Below are positions 27,655 through 35,490 of a stretch of 53,986 bases of DNA, one piece after another. Position numbers and translations under genes: made by a program. Source of the stretch: an uncultured Bacteroidales bacterium (GTDB taxonomy: Bacteria; Bacteroidota; Bacteroidia; Bacteroidales; Marinilabiliaceae); contig CALAUL010000013.1 in assembly GCA_937892255.1 (NCBI GenBank), positions 1 through 53,986 on the forward strand, read 5' to 3'. The notes below the pieces were generated by a model that saw nothing but the letters and a program-made list of their open reading frames with translations, searched no databases and was not told the origin of the DNA. Numbering within the stretch: the stretch's first letter is position 1; the number at the start of each line of letters is the position of its first letter.

Positions 27655-29487
27655 TTACATTACTCTCTTCAATGCTTCGTCTATTATCACTTTGTGATCG
27701 AAAGCAAATTCCAATACATCAAGTTGATTCACTTCGTACCATTTACACATTATAGCATCGCTATCTGCAATGGCCTCAACCTCCTCTTTCAAGACTACGA
27801 CATACGCCACAGAGACTATCCAACCACGAGGGTCTCTATTTTTTCCACTTGACACCTTGAGCAAAGAGAGGTCAGATACTTTGATATCAATCCCCGTCTC
27901 CTCGGCAAGTTCTCTCACTGCACAGTTCTCTATCTTGTCATCATCTGGCGCATAGAAACCACCCGGCAAAGCAAGACAATTAGCATACGGGTGATTGCCT
28001 CGTGTTATGAGCAAAATCTTGTTCTTCTCCTTTGAGAATACAACAAGATCTGCTGCGACAGAAGGTGCTTCATATTGCTTCCTGTCATATCGATCGAGGT
28101 ATATCTTTTCTCCAAGAGACGGATTGAGAATCTTACGAGCCATGTCAAACATCTCGACTTTAGACCGCTCACTGTAGAATAACGGTATGATACCATATAT
28201 ATGATGCGATCCATATTCGGTGAGGATAAATATGTCGTCATCTTGGAAATACATCAAAGAGTTGTCAATAAGATACTTTATCTCCTCCGCAAAGACTTCA
28301 CGAAAATCTTCGTTGAATCGTTTTTTAAAAGCACTCATCGAAATGAATCCGAAATAAAACATCACGGAGATAGCTTTTGCCCGTACTTCGCTCATTGGCA
28401 TATCAGCAATGTCATTTATAGGCAATTCGCCTTTGTCAATAGCAGCAAAGTATCGATTCATTTTATGATTGTCACACCCGAGATTATATGCCAAATAGTT
28501 ACCTACAAACGATTGAGCTCCAAGACCCATGCCGACATACGATGTAGCATTTACAACACGCATAGTGAGATAGTCCGACGTTCCCAAATCTCCTTCCACT
28601 CTACTAAATGTATTCTTTCCGACATTCGCCACAAAACCAGCCTCTTGGAGCAATGTATATGCTATTTCGTATTGTCTGTTGGCCTTAAACAGACTAACAC
28701 CTTGTGACTCTTTCTCAAGTTTTGTCCCCTTATAACGATTGCGATAAAGTGTTATATACTCCGGGTTCATAGCAATAGTATATTTCACTGTATTCGCAAA
28801 GTCTTCGTCCGACTGATTGAGAAACCCGTACATGAGGTCGATATTAAGTCGTGTATAGCCTGCTTGACGTATATTCTTAACAGCTTGTTCATATATGTAT
28901 TCACTACCTTCACGGCCCAATGATTCGAGTAACGAACTCGACACCGTTTGAAAGCCCATAGATATCCTATCGTATCCCATTCCCCGCACAGCTCGTAATT
29001 TCTCTTTCTCACGAGCTGCAATGAGAGGCGTAGTCTCGATACTCCAACTTGTTCCGGCTTTGAAGTTGAATGTGCGTATCTTATCACTGATACGTTGCAG
29101 ATTGTCAACGGAGAGATAAAGCGGAGTTCCTCCTCCAAGATCAAAACCTACAATAGTTTTATCTCCTATCATCTGCTTGTACATGTCTATCTCTCGCAAC
29201 AGATAGTCAATATAAATATCTTGATTGACCTCTTCAGGGTCATTCATTACCACATACTCACAAAACCGACAACGAGTCTTGCAGTATGGCACGTGTACAT
29301 ATAGGCTAAGTTTTTCTTGTGCAAGAATATTGTCTCTCACAACCTTTGCAATAACTGTTGTGTCATGTAATTCGTACTCTGAAAGAGAATTTACTCGAAG
29401 TGGATATGCGGTATTGGCATAATGATGAAACTTTATACCCATATCAAACAACTCTTCACATGTGTAACGAGATTTATTTTGTGCCAT
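27655..29487 (-). CDS. HemW/HemN-like radical SAM protein fused to a NUDIX hydrolase
   Basis: 610 residues, cytoplasmic. Residues 60-430 form a HemN/HemW-type radical SAM domain: cluster-binding Cys69, Cys73 and Cys76 (CKTRCRFC), GGGTP at 118-122, GFQ at 178-180, and a HemN_C-like winged helix at about 365-430. Residues 465-610 form a NUDIX domain of the ADP-ribose pyrophosphatase/NrtR type, with the box G510...R525-E526-L...E529-E530-T-G-I533, where the first Glu is replaced by an Asp run. HemW is a heme chaperone and HemN an oxidase; the N-terminal 55 residues differ from both. I know no standard role for this fusion. Its own promoter and terminator suggest a single-gene unit. Confidence 0.87.
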   Translation of the reverse strand: MAQNKSRYTCEELFDMGIKFHHYANTAYPLRVNSLSEYELHDTTVIAKVVRDNILAQEKLSLYVHVPYCKTRCRFCEYVVMNDPEEVNQDIYIDYLLREIDMYKQMIGDKTIVGFDLGGGTPLYLSVDNLQRISDKIRTFNFKAGTSWSIETTPLIAAREKEKLRAVRGMGYDRISMGFQTVSSSLLESLGREGSEYIYEQAVKNIRQAGYTRLNIDLMYGFLNQSDEDFANTVKYTIAMNPEYITLYRNRYKGTKLEKESQGVSLFKANRQYEIAYTLLQEAGFVANVGKNTFSRVEGDLGTSDYLTMRVVNATSYVGMGLGAQSFVGNYLAYNLGCDNHKMNRYFAAIDKGELPINDIADMPMSEVRAKAISVMFYFGFISMSAFKKRFNEDFREVFAEEIKYLIDNSLMYFQDDDIFILTEYGSHHIYGIIPLFYSERSKVEMFDMARKILNPSLGEKIYLDRYDRKQYEAPSVAADLVVFSKEKNKILLITRGNHPYANCLALPGGFYAPDDDKIENCAVRELAEETGIDIKVSDLSLLKVSSGKNRDPRGWIVSVAYVVVLKEEVEAIADSDAIMCKWYEVNQLDVLEFAFDHKVIIDEALKRVM

Positions 29488-29510
29488 AATTAATTAAATT
29501 TCTTTATAAA

Positions 29511-29518
29511 CAAAGATA
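29511..29518 (-). promoter_or_regulatory. -7 promoter box TATCTTTG
   Basis: Exact TAnnTTTG match on the minus strand, 23 bases before the ATG of the radical-SAM/NUDIX gene. Confidence 0.6.
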
Positions 29519-29592
29519 CACGTAACTAACGACAAATATAAAAACTGTCCAAGATACTGCCATGCTGTCTTGTAACATGCCGAAAAACAAAC

Positions 29593-29636
29593 AAAAGACA
29601 GGTATCATAAGATTATTCTTACGATACCTGTCTTTT
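29593..29636 (-). terminator. Strong rho-independent terminator after ahcY
   Basis: Twenty-base stem (29593-29612 with 29617-29636) and a four-base loop. On the minus strand the one non-Watson-Crick pair is G-U, and the stem ends in UUUU followed by a U-rich run. It lies 30 bases past the ahcY stop codon. Confidence 0.9.
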
Positions 29637-29665
29637 CTATTCTGACGCATTAATGTGCATGTGTA

Positions 29666-31090
29666 TTAATATCTGTAGTGATCAGCTTTATATGGACCGT
29701 TGACATTTACACCTAAGTAGTCAGCCTGCTTTTGTGTAAGTTTAGTAAGCTTGACACCTAGTTTGTCGAGATGCAAGCGTGCTACCTCTTCATCAAGGTG
29801 CTTTGGCAAACGATATACACCTACTTCATAGTTGTTAGCCCAAAGCTCCATCTGTGCGAGTGTCTGATTAGTAAACGAGTTACTCATCACAAATGACGGG
29901 TGACCTGTTGCGTTACCAAGGTTTACGAGACGACCGCGTGAAAGCAATATAATGCTATGTCCGTCAGGGAAGATAAACTTATCAACCTGTGGCTTGATGT
30001 TTACCTCCTTAATGCCCGGATAGTTTTCGAGCTTCTCTACCTGTATCTCATTATCAAAGTGACCTATGTTACATACTATAGCTTGGTCCTTCATCTGCTC
30101 CATGTGTTCGATAGTGATGATATCGCAGTTACCTGTTGTAGTGACAAAGATATCACCTTCAGTAACAACATCTTCCACCGTCTTCACTTCAAAGCCCTCC
30201 ATAGAAGCCTGCAATGCGCATATAGGATCTATCTCTGTTACTATGACACGAGCGCCGAAGCCACGCATACTCTGTGCACAACCTTTACCTACATCACCAT
30301 AGCCACATACAACAGCAACTTTGCCTGCTATCATGACGTCTGTTCCTCGTTTGATACCATCAGCAAGTGACTCACGGCAACCATAAAGGTTATCAAACTT
30401 ACTCTTTGTTACTGAGTCATTGACATTAATAGCAGGGAAAAGAAGTTCACCCTTTTCCATCATCTGATAGAGACGGTGAACACCCGTTGTTGTCTCTTCC
30501 GAAACACCCTTTACACCTTTTGCTATGTTTGTCCAATAATCTTTCTTACCTTCCGTCATACGTAGGAGTTCTATCAACTCGCGGTAGTCTTCACCTTCGT
30601 TAGAGAAGTCTTGACGGAGGAAGTCCGGATTTTTCTCAGCTTCAACTCCTTTGTGTATAAGAAGCGTTGCATCACCTCCATCGTCAACGATAAGGTTTGG
30701 TCCTAATCCATTGCCAAAGTCAAGAGCCATCTTTGTGCACCACCAATATTCGGCAAGGCTTTCGCCTTTCCATGCGAAAACCGGAACACCGGCTTTTGCT
30801 ATTGCTGCTGCAGCGTGGTCTTGAGTAGAGTAGATGTTGCATGAACACCAGCGTACCTCTGCTCCGAGAGCGACCAATGTCTCGATGAGAACAGCTGTCT
30901 GGATAGTCATGTGAAGCGAACCCATGATACGAGCACCCTTGAGAGGCTTTTCGTTACCATAACGTTCACGGAGAGCCATAAGACCAGGCATCTCTATTTC
31001 AGAGATTTCAATCTCTTTACGTCCATAGTCTGCAAGGTTGATGTCGGCAACCTTGTAATCGTACTTTGTATTGTCAACGTATTCTATCAT
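29666..31090 (-). CDS. ahcY: Adenosylhomocysteinase (S-adenosylhomocysteine hydrolase)
   Basis: 474 residues from the ATG at 31090. The frame reaches 31117, but MIEYVDNTKYDYKVADI at 31090 begins the family's core and a promoter lies just upstream. The enzyme splits S-adenosylhomocysteine to adenosine and homocysteine in the cytoplasm using bound NAD. Visible blocks are GSLHMTIQTAVLIETL, the NAD fold CGYGDVGKGCAQ, the HPSFVMSNSFTNQ motif and the C-terminal signature KADHYRY. Length and motif order are those of the complete enzyme. No SAH riboswitch is visible upstream. Codon use and promoter quality suggest good expression. Confidence 0.98.
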   Translation of the reverse strand: MIEYVDNTKYDYKVADINLADYGRKEIEISEIEMPGLMALRERYGNEKPLKGARIMGSLHMTIQTAVLIETLVALGAEVRWCSCNIYSTQDHAAAAIAKAGVPVFAWKGESLAEYWWCTKMALDFGNGLGPNLIVDDGGDATLLIHKGVEAEKNPDFLRQDFSNEGEDYRELIELLRMTEGKKDYWTNIAKGVKGVSEETTTGVHRLYQMMEKGELLFPAINVNDSVTKSKFDNLYGCRESLADGIKRGTDVMIAGKVAVVCGYGDVGKGCAQSMRGFGARVIVTEIDPICALQASMEGFEVKTVEDVVTEGDIFVTTTGNCDIITIEHMEQMKDQAIVCNIGHFDNEIQVEKLENYPGIKEVNIKPQVDKFIFPDGHSIILLSRGRLVNLGNATGHPSFVMSNSFTNQTLAQMELWANNYEVGVYRLPKHLDEEVARLHLDKLGVKLTKLTQKQADYLGVNVNGPYKADHYRY

Positions 31091-31114
31091 AATCTGAAAT
31101 AATAATTTAGAGTG

Positions 31115-31122
31115 CAAAGGTA
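31115..31122 (-). promoter_or_regulatory. ahcY promoter, -7 box TACCTTTG with -33 TTTTG
   Basis: On the minus strand TACCTTTG is preceded, 20 bases upstream, by TTTTG, a good match to the Bacteroidota -33/-7 pair. The leader to the ATG is about 18 bases. Confidence 0.7.
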
Positions 31123-31526
31123 GTTTATTTGAGGGGAATATGCAAAAGGATAATTCGCATTATAAAATCTGCGAATTGATACAATGATTATAGATAACGG
31201 GTTGTTAAAAAAATGATGTATTGTTGCTTTGAAAATATTGCTTCTGACGTATAAGTGACAAAATGTCATTCGACTCTTTTAAAACTGACAGTTTGTCATC
31301 GCCGTTGTCTTTACAACTGACATTTTGTCATCTTTTCATATAAAAGTTGTTAATAGATTTACATTATGCACTAAAACACGTTACATATTATAGTTTGGCA
31401 CGTTTTATGTAATAGAGACACGCAAATAGGGTTTAGGAAAATCTCAACAAGGTTGTAGTGCGCTCCCTTGAACAGAACATAATCCCGACACCCTATGTAT
31501 TATTGTTAATTTATTAATTGTTTTTT
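31118..31526. other. Divergent intergenic region between ahcY and the HU-like gene
   Basis: About 400 bases carrying the ahcY promoter at its left end and three phased palindromes in the middle. A TATAGTTTG sequence near 31390 is one base longer than the -7 consensus and could serve the HU-like gene. No RNA gene was recognised. Confidence 0.6.
31256..31330. promoter_or_regulatory. Three phased palindromes TGACA-N3-TGTCA (candidate operators)
   Basis: Perfect 13-base palindromes lie at 31256-31268 (centre AAA), 31286-31298 (GTT) and 31318-31330 (TTT). Centres are 30 and 32 bases apart, close to three turns of B-DNA, so all three would face the same side. They sit 135 bases beyond the ahcY start and about 200 before the HU-like gene. 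The binding protein is unknown. Confidence 0.7.
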
Positions 31527-32279
31527 ATGAACACATCTAAAATGTCAGAAAAAAACCCTTACCAAATACAGGTAAGACTTTACAAAAACAACTTCAAGAC
31601 CGAAAAAGGTCCATATTACGCAAAGACCATAGCCCTCAACACAATGAATACGGCTGAGATTTGCAAGCAAGCAGCAGAACGTGGTGGCTCTAATATCTCA
31701 CCTGCACTCATGAACCAGGCCGTAGAAGATTTCTTCCGAGAAATGGCATACAAGCTTGAGAGTGGCGTTGCAGTCAACACGGGATATTTCTATGCCCACC
31801 CGACTATCAAAGGCGCATTCGAATCGAAGTACGACAGCTTCGACGAGACACGACACTCTGTCCAATTTACGTTTTCTCAAGGGCAACTTATGCGCAAAAA
31901 GATTGATAACGTTAAGTTCAAAATACTGGGTTATAGCGAAAACGAGCCTCGCATCGAGACTATCTATGACTACACAACATTGAACAAAAACGGCATCATC
32001 ACTCCTGCCCGCAATCTTAAACTCATCGGCAACAAGATTCGTATCGCTGGCGACGATGAGAATGTGGGATTATACTTTGTCAATACCGAGACAAAGGTGC
32101 GCACCAAGCTCCCGAAGGAGTTCATTTTGGAAAACAATCCGAAGAGCGTCATTGTCTTATGTCCTGATTTATCACCCGGATTGTACACTATAGAGATACT
32201 CACACAATACGCAAATAGCAGCAATACCAATAAGACTATTACAACTATTGCTTCTGAAAACATCTTACAAGTGGAGTAA
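31527..32279 (+). CDS. HU/IHF-like DNA-binding protein with DUF4469-type C-terminal domain
   Basis: 250 residues from the ATG at 31527; the frame opens nine bases earlier with a TTG. Residues 10-125 resemble the Bacteroidota HU-like domain (YAKTIALNTMNTAEICKQAAERG, and a beta arm around GYFYAHPTIKGAF), and residues 140-250 the Ig-like DUF4469 domain. HU-like proteins bend or coat DNA; several Bacteroidota copies occur per genome, often near mobile or surface-variation loci. The three palindromes upstream may be its own operators, which is inference. A terminator follows directly. Confidence 0.85.
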   Translation: MNTSKMSEKNPYQIQVRLYKNNFKTEKGPYYAKTIALNTMNTAEICKQAAERGGSNISPALMNQAVEDFFREMAYKLESGVAVNTGYFYAHPTIKGAFESKYDSFDETRHSVQFTFSQGQLMRKKIDNVKFKILGYSENEPRIETIYDYTTLNKNGIITPARNLKLIGNKIRIAGDDENVGLYFVNTETKVRTKLPKEFILENNPKSVIVLCPDLSPGLYTIEILTQYANSSNTNKTITTIASENILQVE

Positions 32280-32312
32280 TCTCCTACAAATTCAATAGCG
32301 CACAACATCTTT

Positions 32313-32346
32313 GTCCTCTGCACGATGTGCAGGGGACTTTTTGTTT
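32313..32346 (+). terminator. Rho-independent terminator after the HU-like gene
   Basis: Eleven-base stem GTCCTCTGCAC with GTGCAGGGGAC (one G-U pair), loop GAT, followed by TTTTTGTTTTATT. Confidence 0.92.
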
Positions 32347-32421
32347 TATTTCCACCGCATTACCGCCCGGTGCAACTCAAACACGCAACAATGCGCTAAC
32401 CTAATGCGCATCGATATATAG

Positions 32422-32512
32422 CTTAGTACTCGACGTTCCGCTAACTTAGTTCTCGAGGCTCCGCTAACTTAGTACTCGACGTTCTACTAAGCTAATTCTC
32501 GACCCGTACTAA
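32422..32512. repeat. 23-bp tandem repeat, four copies
   Basis: Units at 32422-32444, 32445-32467, 32468-32490 and 32491-32512 (22 bases) share the pattern CTTAGTnCTCGAnGnTCCGCTAA. The second differs from the first at few positions; the fourth is the most diverged. Confidence 0.8.
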
Positions 32513-32571
32513 ACTACCGAAATGATAATCTTTCGTTTTGTGAAGGTGTTTTTGCCCGAGATATACTTCAT

Positions 32572-32859
32572 CTATAAAACACTCTCATCGTCCAATAATC
32601 CCGGCACATTTCTGTGTTTCTCGGGAGCCCATTGCCACTGGGCGTGGGTGAGAAATGTGCCGCCGTTGTAGTCCATGAGGTTGTCGGTCGACTCTTTATC
32701 AGCATAAAACGTCTCTGTCTCTTCTTCAAAAGTGTGATGCAGAGAATCTATATTCTCGATACATTTTAGTCAGTAATGACGGCCGAAGGGCATCTGCCGG
32801 TAGAATGCCGTTGTCACTGATAATAAGAGCGTTATGATTATGCCCGTAATGCGTCGCAT
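32572..32859 (-). pseudogene. Small exported-protein gene interrupted by one in-frame TGA
   Basis: From the ATG at 32859 the frame encodes MRRITGIIITLLLSVTTA, a plausible signal peptide, and meets TGA at codon 30 (32770-32772). It stays open for 65 more codons to TAG at 32572-32574, with normal-looking sequence (TFEEETETFYADKES, QWQWAPEKH). A -7 box and -33 element lie upstream at normal spacing. A single TGG-to-TGA change in a 95-codon gene explains it; sequencing error or a second start after the stop are alternatives. I do not recognise the family. A 115-codon frame on the same strand overlaps but looks non-coding. Confidence 0.5.
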
Positions 32860-32890
32860 GTGTTTTTGGCAATGAGTTATGACACTTTCG

Positions 32891-32898
32891 CAAATGTA
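32891..32898 (-). promoter_or_regulatory. Promoter of the interrupted small gene, TACATTTG
   Basis: Exact -7 box on the minus strand, with TTTG 19 bases upstream; 31 bases before the ATG at 32859. Confidence 0.6.
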
Positions 32899-32942
32899 AC
32901 GAGATTATGGCTAAAAGCAAAGGTTTGCAGGGTGTATATTGA

Positions 32943-33003
32943 TTGCAATGGCGTTGCAGAGGGGTTGCAGAGGCTTTGCAAAAGGCGTTGCAACGGGATT
33001 GCT
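32943..33003. repeat. 11-bp-period array, unit TTGCAnnGGnn
   Basis: TTGCA or TTGC starts at 32943, 32954, 32965, 32976, 32988 and 32999, a period of 11 bases with one 12. The unit is like the array at 20841-20881, including TTGCAGAGG. Confidence 0.7.
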
Positions 33004-33267
33004 TATTGTACAATTTGATTTGTAAAAGGGGTTTTAAATGGTGTTGGAGGTAACATGAGAAGAGTAGATTCATGCTAAAAAAGAGATTCTGAATAATCCC
33101 AAGAAGCCTCCTTTATTCTTCAACATACACTATTTTAATTCGTAGAGTTAACATTAATTTAATGTCTCTCCTTATTTTTCTTCCGGTGTCAATCATTTAA
33201 TAATCATTTCCCCATTTTTCAGGAGAAGAACTTCAATATATTCTTGTACCGTCAATACAAAAACAAC

Positions 33268-33303
33268 ATATCCCGACAAACTAAAATCAGCTTGTCGGGA
33301 TAT
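33268..33303 (-). terminator. Rho-independent terminator after serS
   Basis: Perfect 12-base stem ATATCCCGACAA with TTGTCGGGATAT and a 12-base loop. On the minus strand it is followed by GTTGTTTTTGT. It lies 22 bases past the serS stop. Confidence 0.9.
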
Positions 33304-33325
33304 ATATTATTCAACTGCAAATCTC

Positions 33326-34600
33326 TTAGTCGATATATTCAAATCCACAATAAGGAACAAGCACCTCCGGCACTTTGATTCCCTTATCAGTCTGGTTATT
33401 CTCAAGAATAGCTGCTACGATACGCGGTAAAGCTAATGCCGAACCATTGAGCGTATGCGCAAGTTGAGCTTTCTTATCACCATTCTCCTTGAAACGAAGC
33501 TTCAAACGGTTTGCCTGGAATGACTCGAAATTTGATACCGAACTAACCTCCAACCAACGCTTCTGTGCTGCAGAGAACACTTCAAAGTCATAAGTGAGCG
33601 CAGATGTAAAGCTCATGTCGCCACCACACAACTTAACGATACGGAATGGCAATCCCAACTTAGATACCAAACCCTTAACATGCTCTACCATCTCATCAAG
33701 TGCTTCGTATGAGTTAGAAGGATGTGATAGACGTACTATCTCTACCTTTGAAAACTCATGCAAACGATTGAGACCTCGCACATCTGCTCCCCATGAACCT
33801 GCTTCTCTACGGAAACATTCCGAATATGCGCAGTTCTTCACTGGGAAATCCGATGCTTTGAGTATAACATCACGATAGATATTTGTCACAGGAACTTCTG
33901 CTGTTGGTATCATATAAAGATTATCAAGACCCACATGATACATCTGACCCTCTTTATCTGGCAACTGACCTGTTCCAAATCCTGAATCTTCATTCACTAC
34001 AAGAGGAGGAATAACTTCCTGATAACCCGACTTGTTGGCCTCGTCGAGGAAGAAACTGATAAGAGCACGTTGCAATCGTGCGCCCTTACCTTTATAGAAT
34101 GGGAAACCAGCACCAGAGACCTTAATTCCAAGTTCGAAATCTATTATATCGTACTTCTTGATCAATTCCCAATGAGGCTGAGCATCGTCTGCAAGAGTAG
34201 GTATTGCGCCTGATTCGTAAACGACAACGTTGTCTTCAGCCGTTTTTCCTTCCGGAACAGATGCGTGAGGCAAATTAGGCAACAAGACCAAGTTCTTCTG
34301 CAAATCTGTCTCTATGTCTTTGAGTTTCTGTTCGCCCTCTTTTATCTTTGTCTTAAGGTCTCCTGTTTTGGCACGTGCCGCTTCGGCTTCTTCCTTCTTG
34401 CCCTCTTTCATAAGCTGACCTACCGAACGTGAAATGGAGTTCAACTCATTTTGCAACGTCTCAGCTTCCGACTGTGCCACTTTACGTGCATTATCTAAAG
34501 CTATAATCTTGTCTACTATCTCTGTAGCATCAAAATGCTTAACCTTCAATCGTTCAATGACGAAGTCACGGTTTTCTTGTATTAACTTTAATGTAAGCAT
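33326..34600 (-). CDS. serS: Seryl-tRNA synthetase
   Basis: 424 residues, full length. The N-terminal coiled-coil arm that clamps tRNA-Ser covers about 30-105 (rich in Lys, Glu and Ala). The class II core follows: motif 1 around KGARLQRALISFFLDEA, the TAEVPVTN block that closes over serine, motif 2 CFRREAGSWGADVRGLNR, and motif 3 NGSALALPRIVAAILEN. It charges tRNA-Ser in the cytoplasm. It lies 89 bases after rpmA on the same strand, a hairpin (AAGCAGGA with TCCTGCTT, 34651-34691) partly covering the gap, so it may be read both from the ribosomal-protein promoter and on its own. Confidence 0.98.
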   Translation of the reverse strand: MLTLKLIQENRDFVIERLKVKHFDATEIVDKIIALDNARKVAQSEAETLQNELNSISRSVGQLMKEGKKEEAEAARAKTGDLKTKIKEGEQKLKDIETDLQKNLVLLPNLPHASVPEGKTAEDNVVVYESGAIPTLADDAQPHWELIKKYDIIDFELGIKVSGAGFPFYKGKGARLQRALISFFLDEANKSGYQEVIPPLVVNEDSGFGTGQLPDKEGQMYHVGLDNLYMIPTAEVPVTNIYRDVILKASDFPVKNCAYSECFRREAGSWGADVRGLNRLHEFSKVEIVRLSHPSNSYEALDEMVEHVKGLVSKLGLPFRIVKLCGGDMSFTSALTYDFEVFSAAQKRWLEVSSVSNFESFQANRLKLRFKENGDKKAQLAHTLNGSALALPRIVAAILENNQTDKGIKVPEVLVPYCGFEYID

Positions 34601-34650
34601 TGCCTAATATGAATAAAAAATCTCCCGTCTTGGCTACTCGTAAGTACACA

Positions 34651-34691
34651 AAGCAGGAGATAATAAGTTTTACTTAAGCGATTTCCTGCTT
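34651..34691 (-). terminator. Possible attenuator hairpin between rpmA and serS
   Basis: AAGCAGGA and TCCTGCTT form an eight-base stem over a 25-base loop, overlapping the rpmA stop codon. There is no T run, so it could reduce rather than end transcription into serS. Confidence 0.35.
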
Positions 34692-34947
34692 ATTCTGCAG
34701 GAACCACTGAAACGAACGAACGATTGTTCTGTTTTCTTGTGAATGTAACAGTACCGTCAACGAGTGCGAAGAGAGTATGATCTTTACCCATACCTACGTT
34801 CAAACCCGGATGGTGCTGCGTACCACGTTGACGAACGATAATGTTGCCAGCTTTTGCAAACTGACCACCAAATATCTTAAGACCCAAACGCTTGCTTTCT
34901 GATTCGCGGCCGTTCTTTGAACTACCTACACCTTTCTTGTGTGCCAT
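34690..34947 (-). CDS. rpmA: 50S ribosomal protein L27
   Basis: 85 residues beginning MAHKKGVGSSKNGRESESK, the conserved L27 N-terminus that reaches the peptidyl-transferase centre, followed by LGLKIFGGQ and GNIIVRQRGTQHHPG. There is no N-terminal extension needing cleavage as found in Firmicutes. It follows rplU by 21 bases in the usual rplU-rpmA order. Confidence 0.98.
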   Translation of the reverse strand: MAHKKGVGSSKNGRESESKRLGLKIFGGQFAKAGNIIVRQRGTQHHPGLNVGMGKDHTLFALVDGTVTFTRKQNNRSFVSVVPAE

Positions 34948-34968
34948 GGTTTCTTACGTCTTTAAAAA

Positions 34969-35280
34969 TTAACCAATAATGTTTTCAATCTGAATTTGTG
35001 TGAAGCACTGACGGTGTCCGTTCTTCTTCTCGTAACCTTTTCTTCTCTTCTTGTGGAAAACGATTACTTTGTCACCCTTAACGTGTGAAAGAACTTTAGC
35101 AGAAACCTTTGCACCGTCTACAACTGGAGCACCAATTTTCACTGCACCCTCGTTGTCGATGAGGAGTACCTTCTCAAATTCTACACTCTCACCTTCGTTC
35201 TGTGCCAAACGATGAACGAAGATCTTCTTGTCTTTTTCTACTTTAAATTGCTGTCCTGCAATTTCTACAATAGCGTACAT
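34969..35280 (-). CDS. rplU: 50S ribosomal protein L21
   Basis: 103 residues with the L21 pattern MYAIVEIAGQQFKVEKDKKI at the start and the basic HKKRRKGYEKKNGHRQ rRNA-binding stretch near 78-93. It is first in the rplU-rpmA(-serS) unit and has a clear promoter 86 bases upstream. Confidence 0.98.
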   Translation of the reverse strand: MYAIVEIAGQQFKVEKDKKIFVHRLAQNEGESVEFEKVLLIDNEGAVKIGAPVVDGAKVSAKVLSHVKGDKVIVFHKKRRKGYEKKNGHRQCFTQIQIENIIG

Positions 35281-35365
35281 CTTTATTATACGATTATTAG
35301 TTACACCTGCAGGCGGTTACTCCATATAAAGCAACACTTTTCCGAGCCATACAGATTTGATGGCG

Positions 35366-35373
35366 CAAAGGTA
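35366..35373 (-). promoter_or_regulatory. rplU promoter, -7 box TACCTTTG
   Basis: Exact match on the minus strand with CTTG 20 bases upstream and an A/T-rich spacer. The leader of about 80 bases is longer than at other genes here, leaving room for ribosomal-protein feedback, which I cannot show. Confidence 0.65.
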
Positions 35374-35490
35374 GTGCTTATTTTTTAAATTCGCAAGGGT
35401 TCAATGACGTTAAAATTCTTTTATACAAATCTTTTACAACTATATCGGATAAATCGTTGGTTTCGTTTTGGGGACATTTTTGCATTGCGA

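Larger units (their letters stand above)
32280..33325. other. Gene-poor kilobase between the HU-like gene and serS
   Basis: Holds two terminators, a 23-bp tandem repeat, an interrupted small gene with its own promoter, and an 11-bp-period array. From about 33010 to 33265 I see nothing I can name. Confidence 0.65.

Noticed and set aside
32422..32512. Possible CRISPR array
   Set aside because: Tandem units touch each other with no spacers, and no cas genes are near.
32726..33073. A 115-codon minus-strand frame in the HU-serS gap
   Set aside because: It runs through the 11-bp array and has low-complexity, Leu/His/Asn-rich sequence; the overlapping frame from 32859 has a promoter and a signal-peptide-like start.
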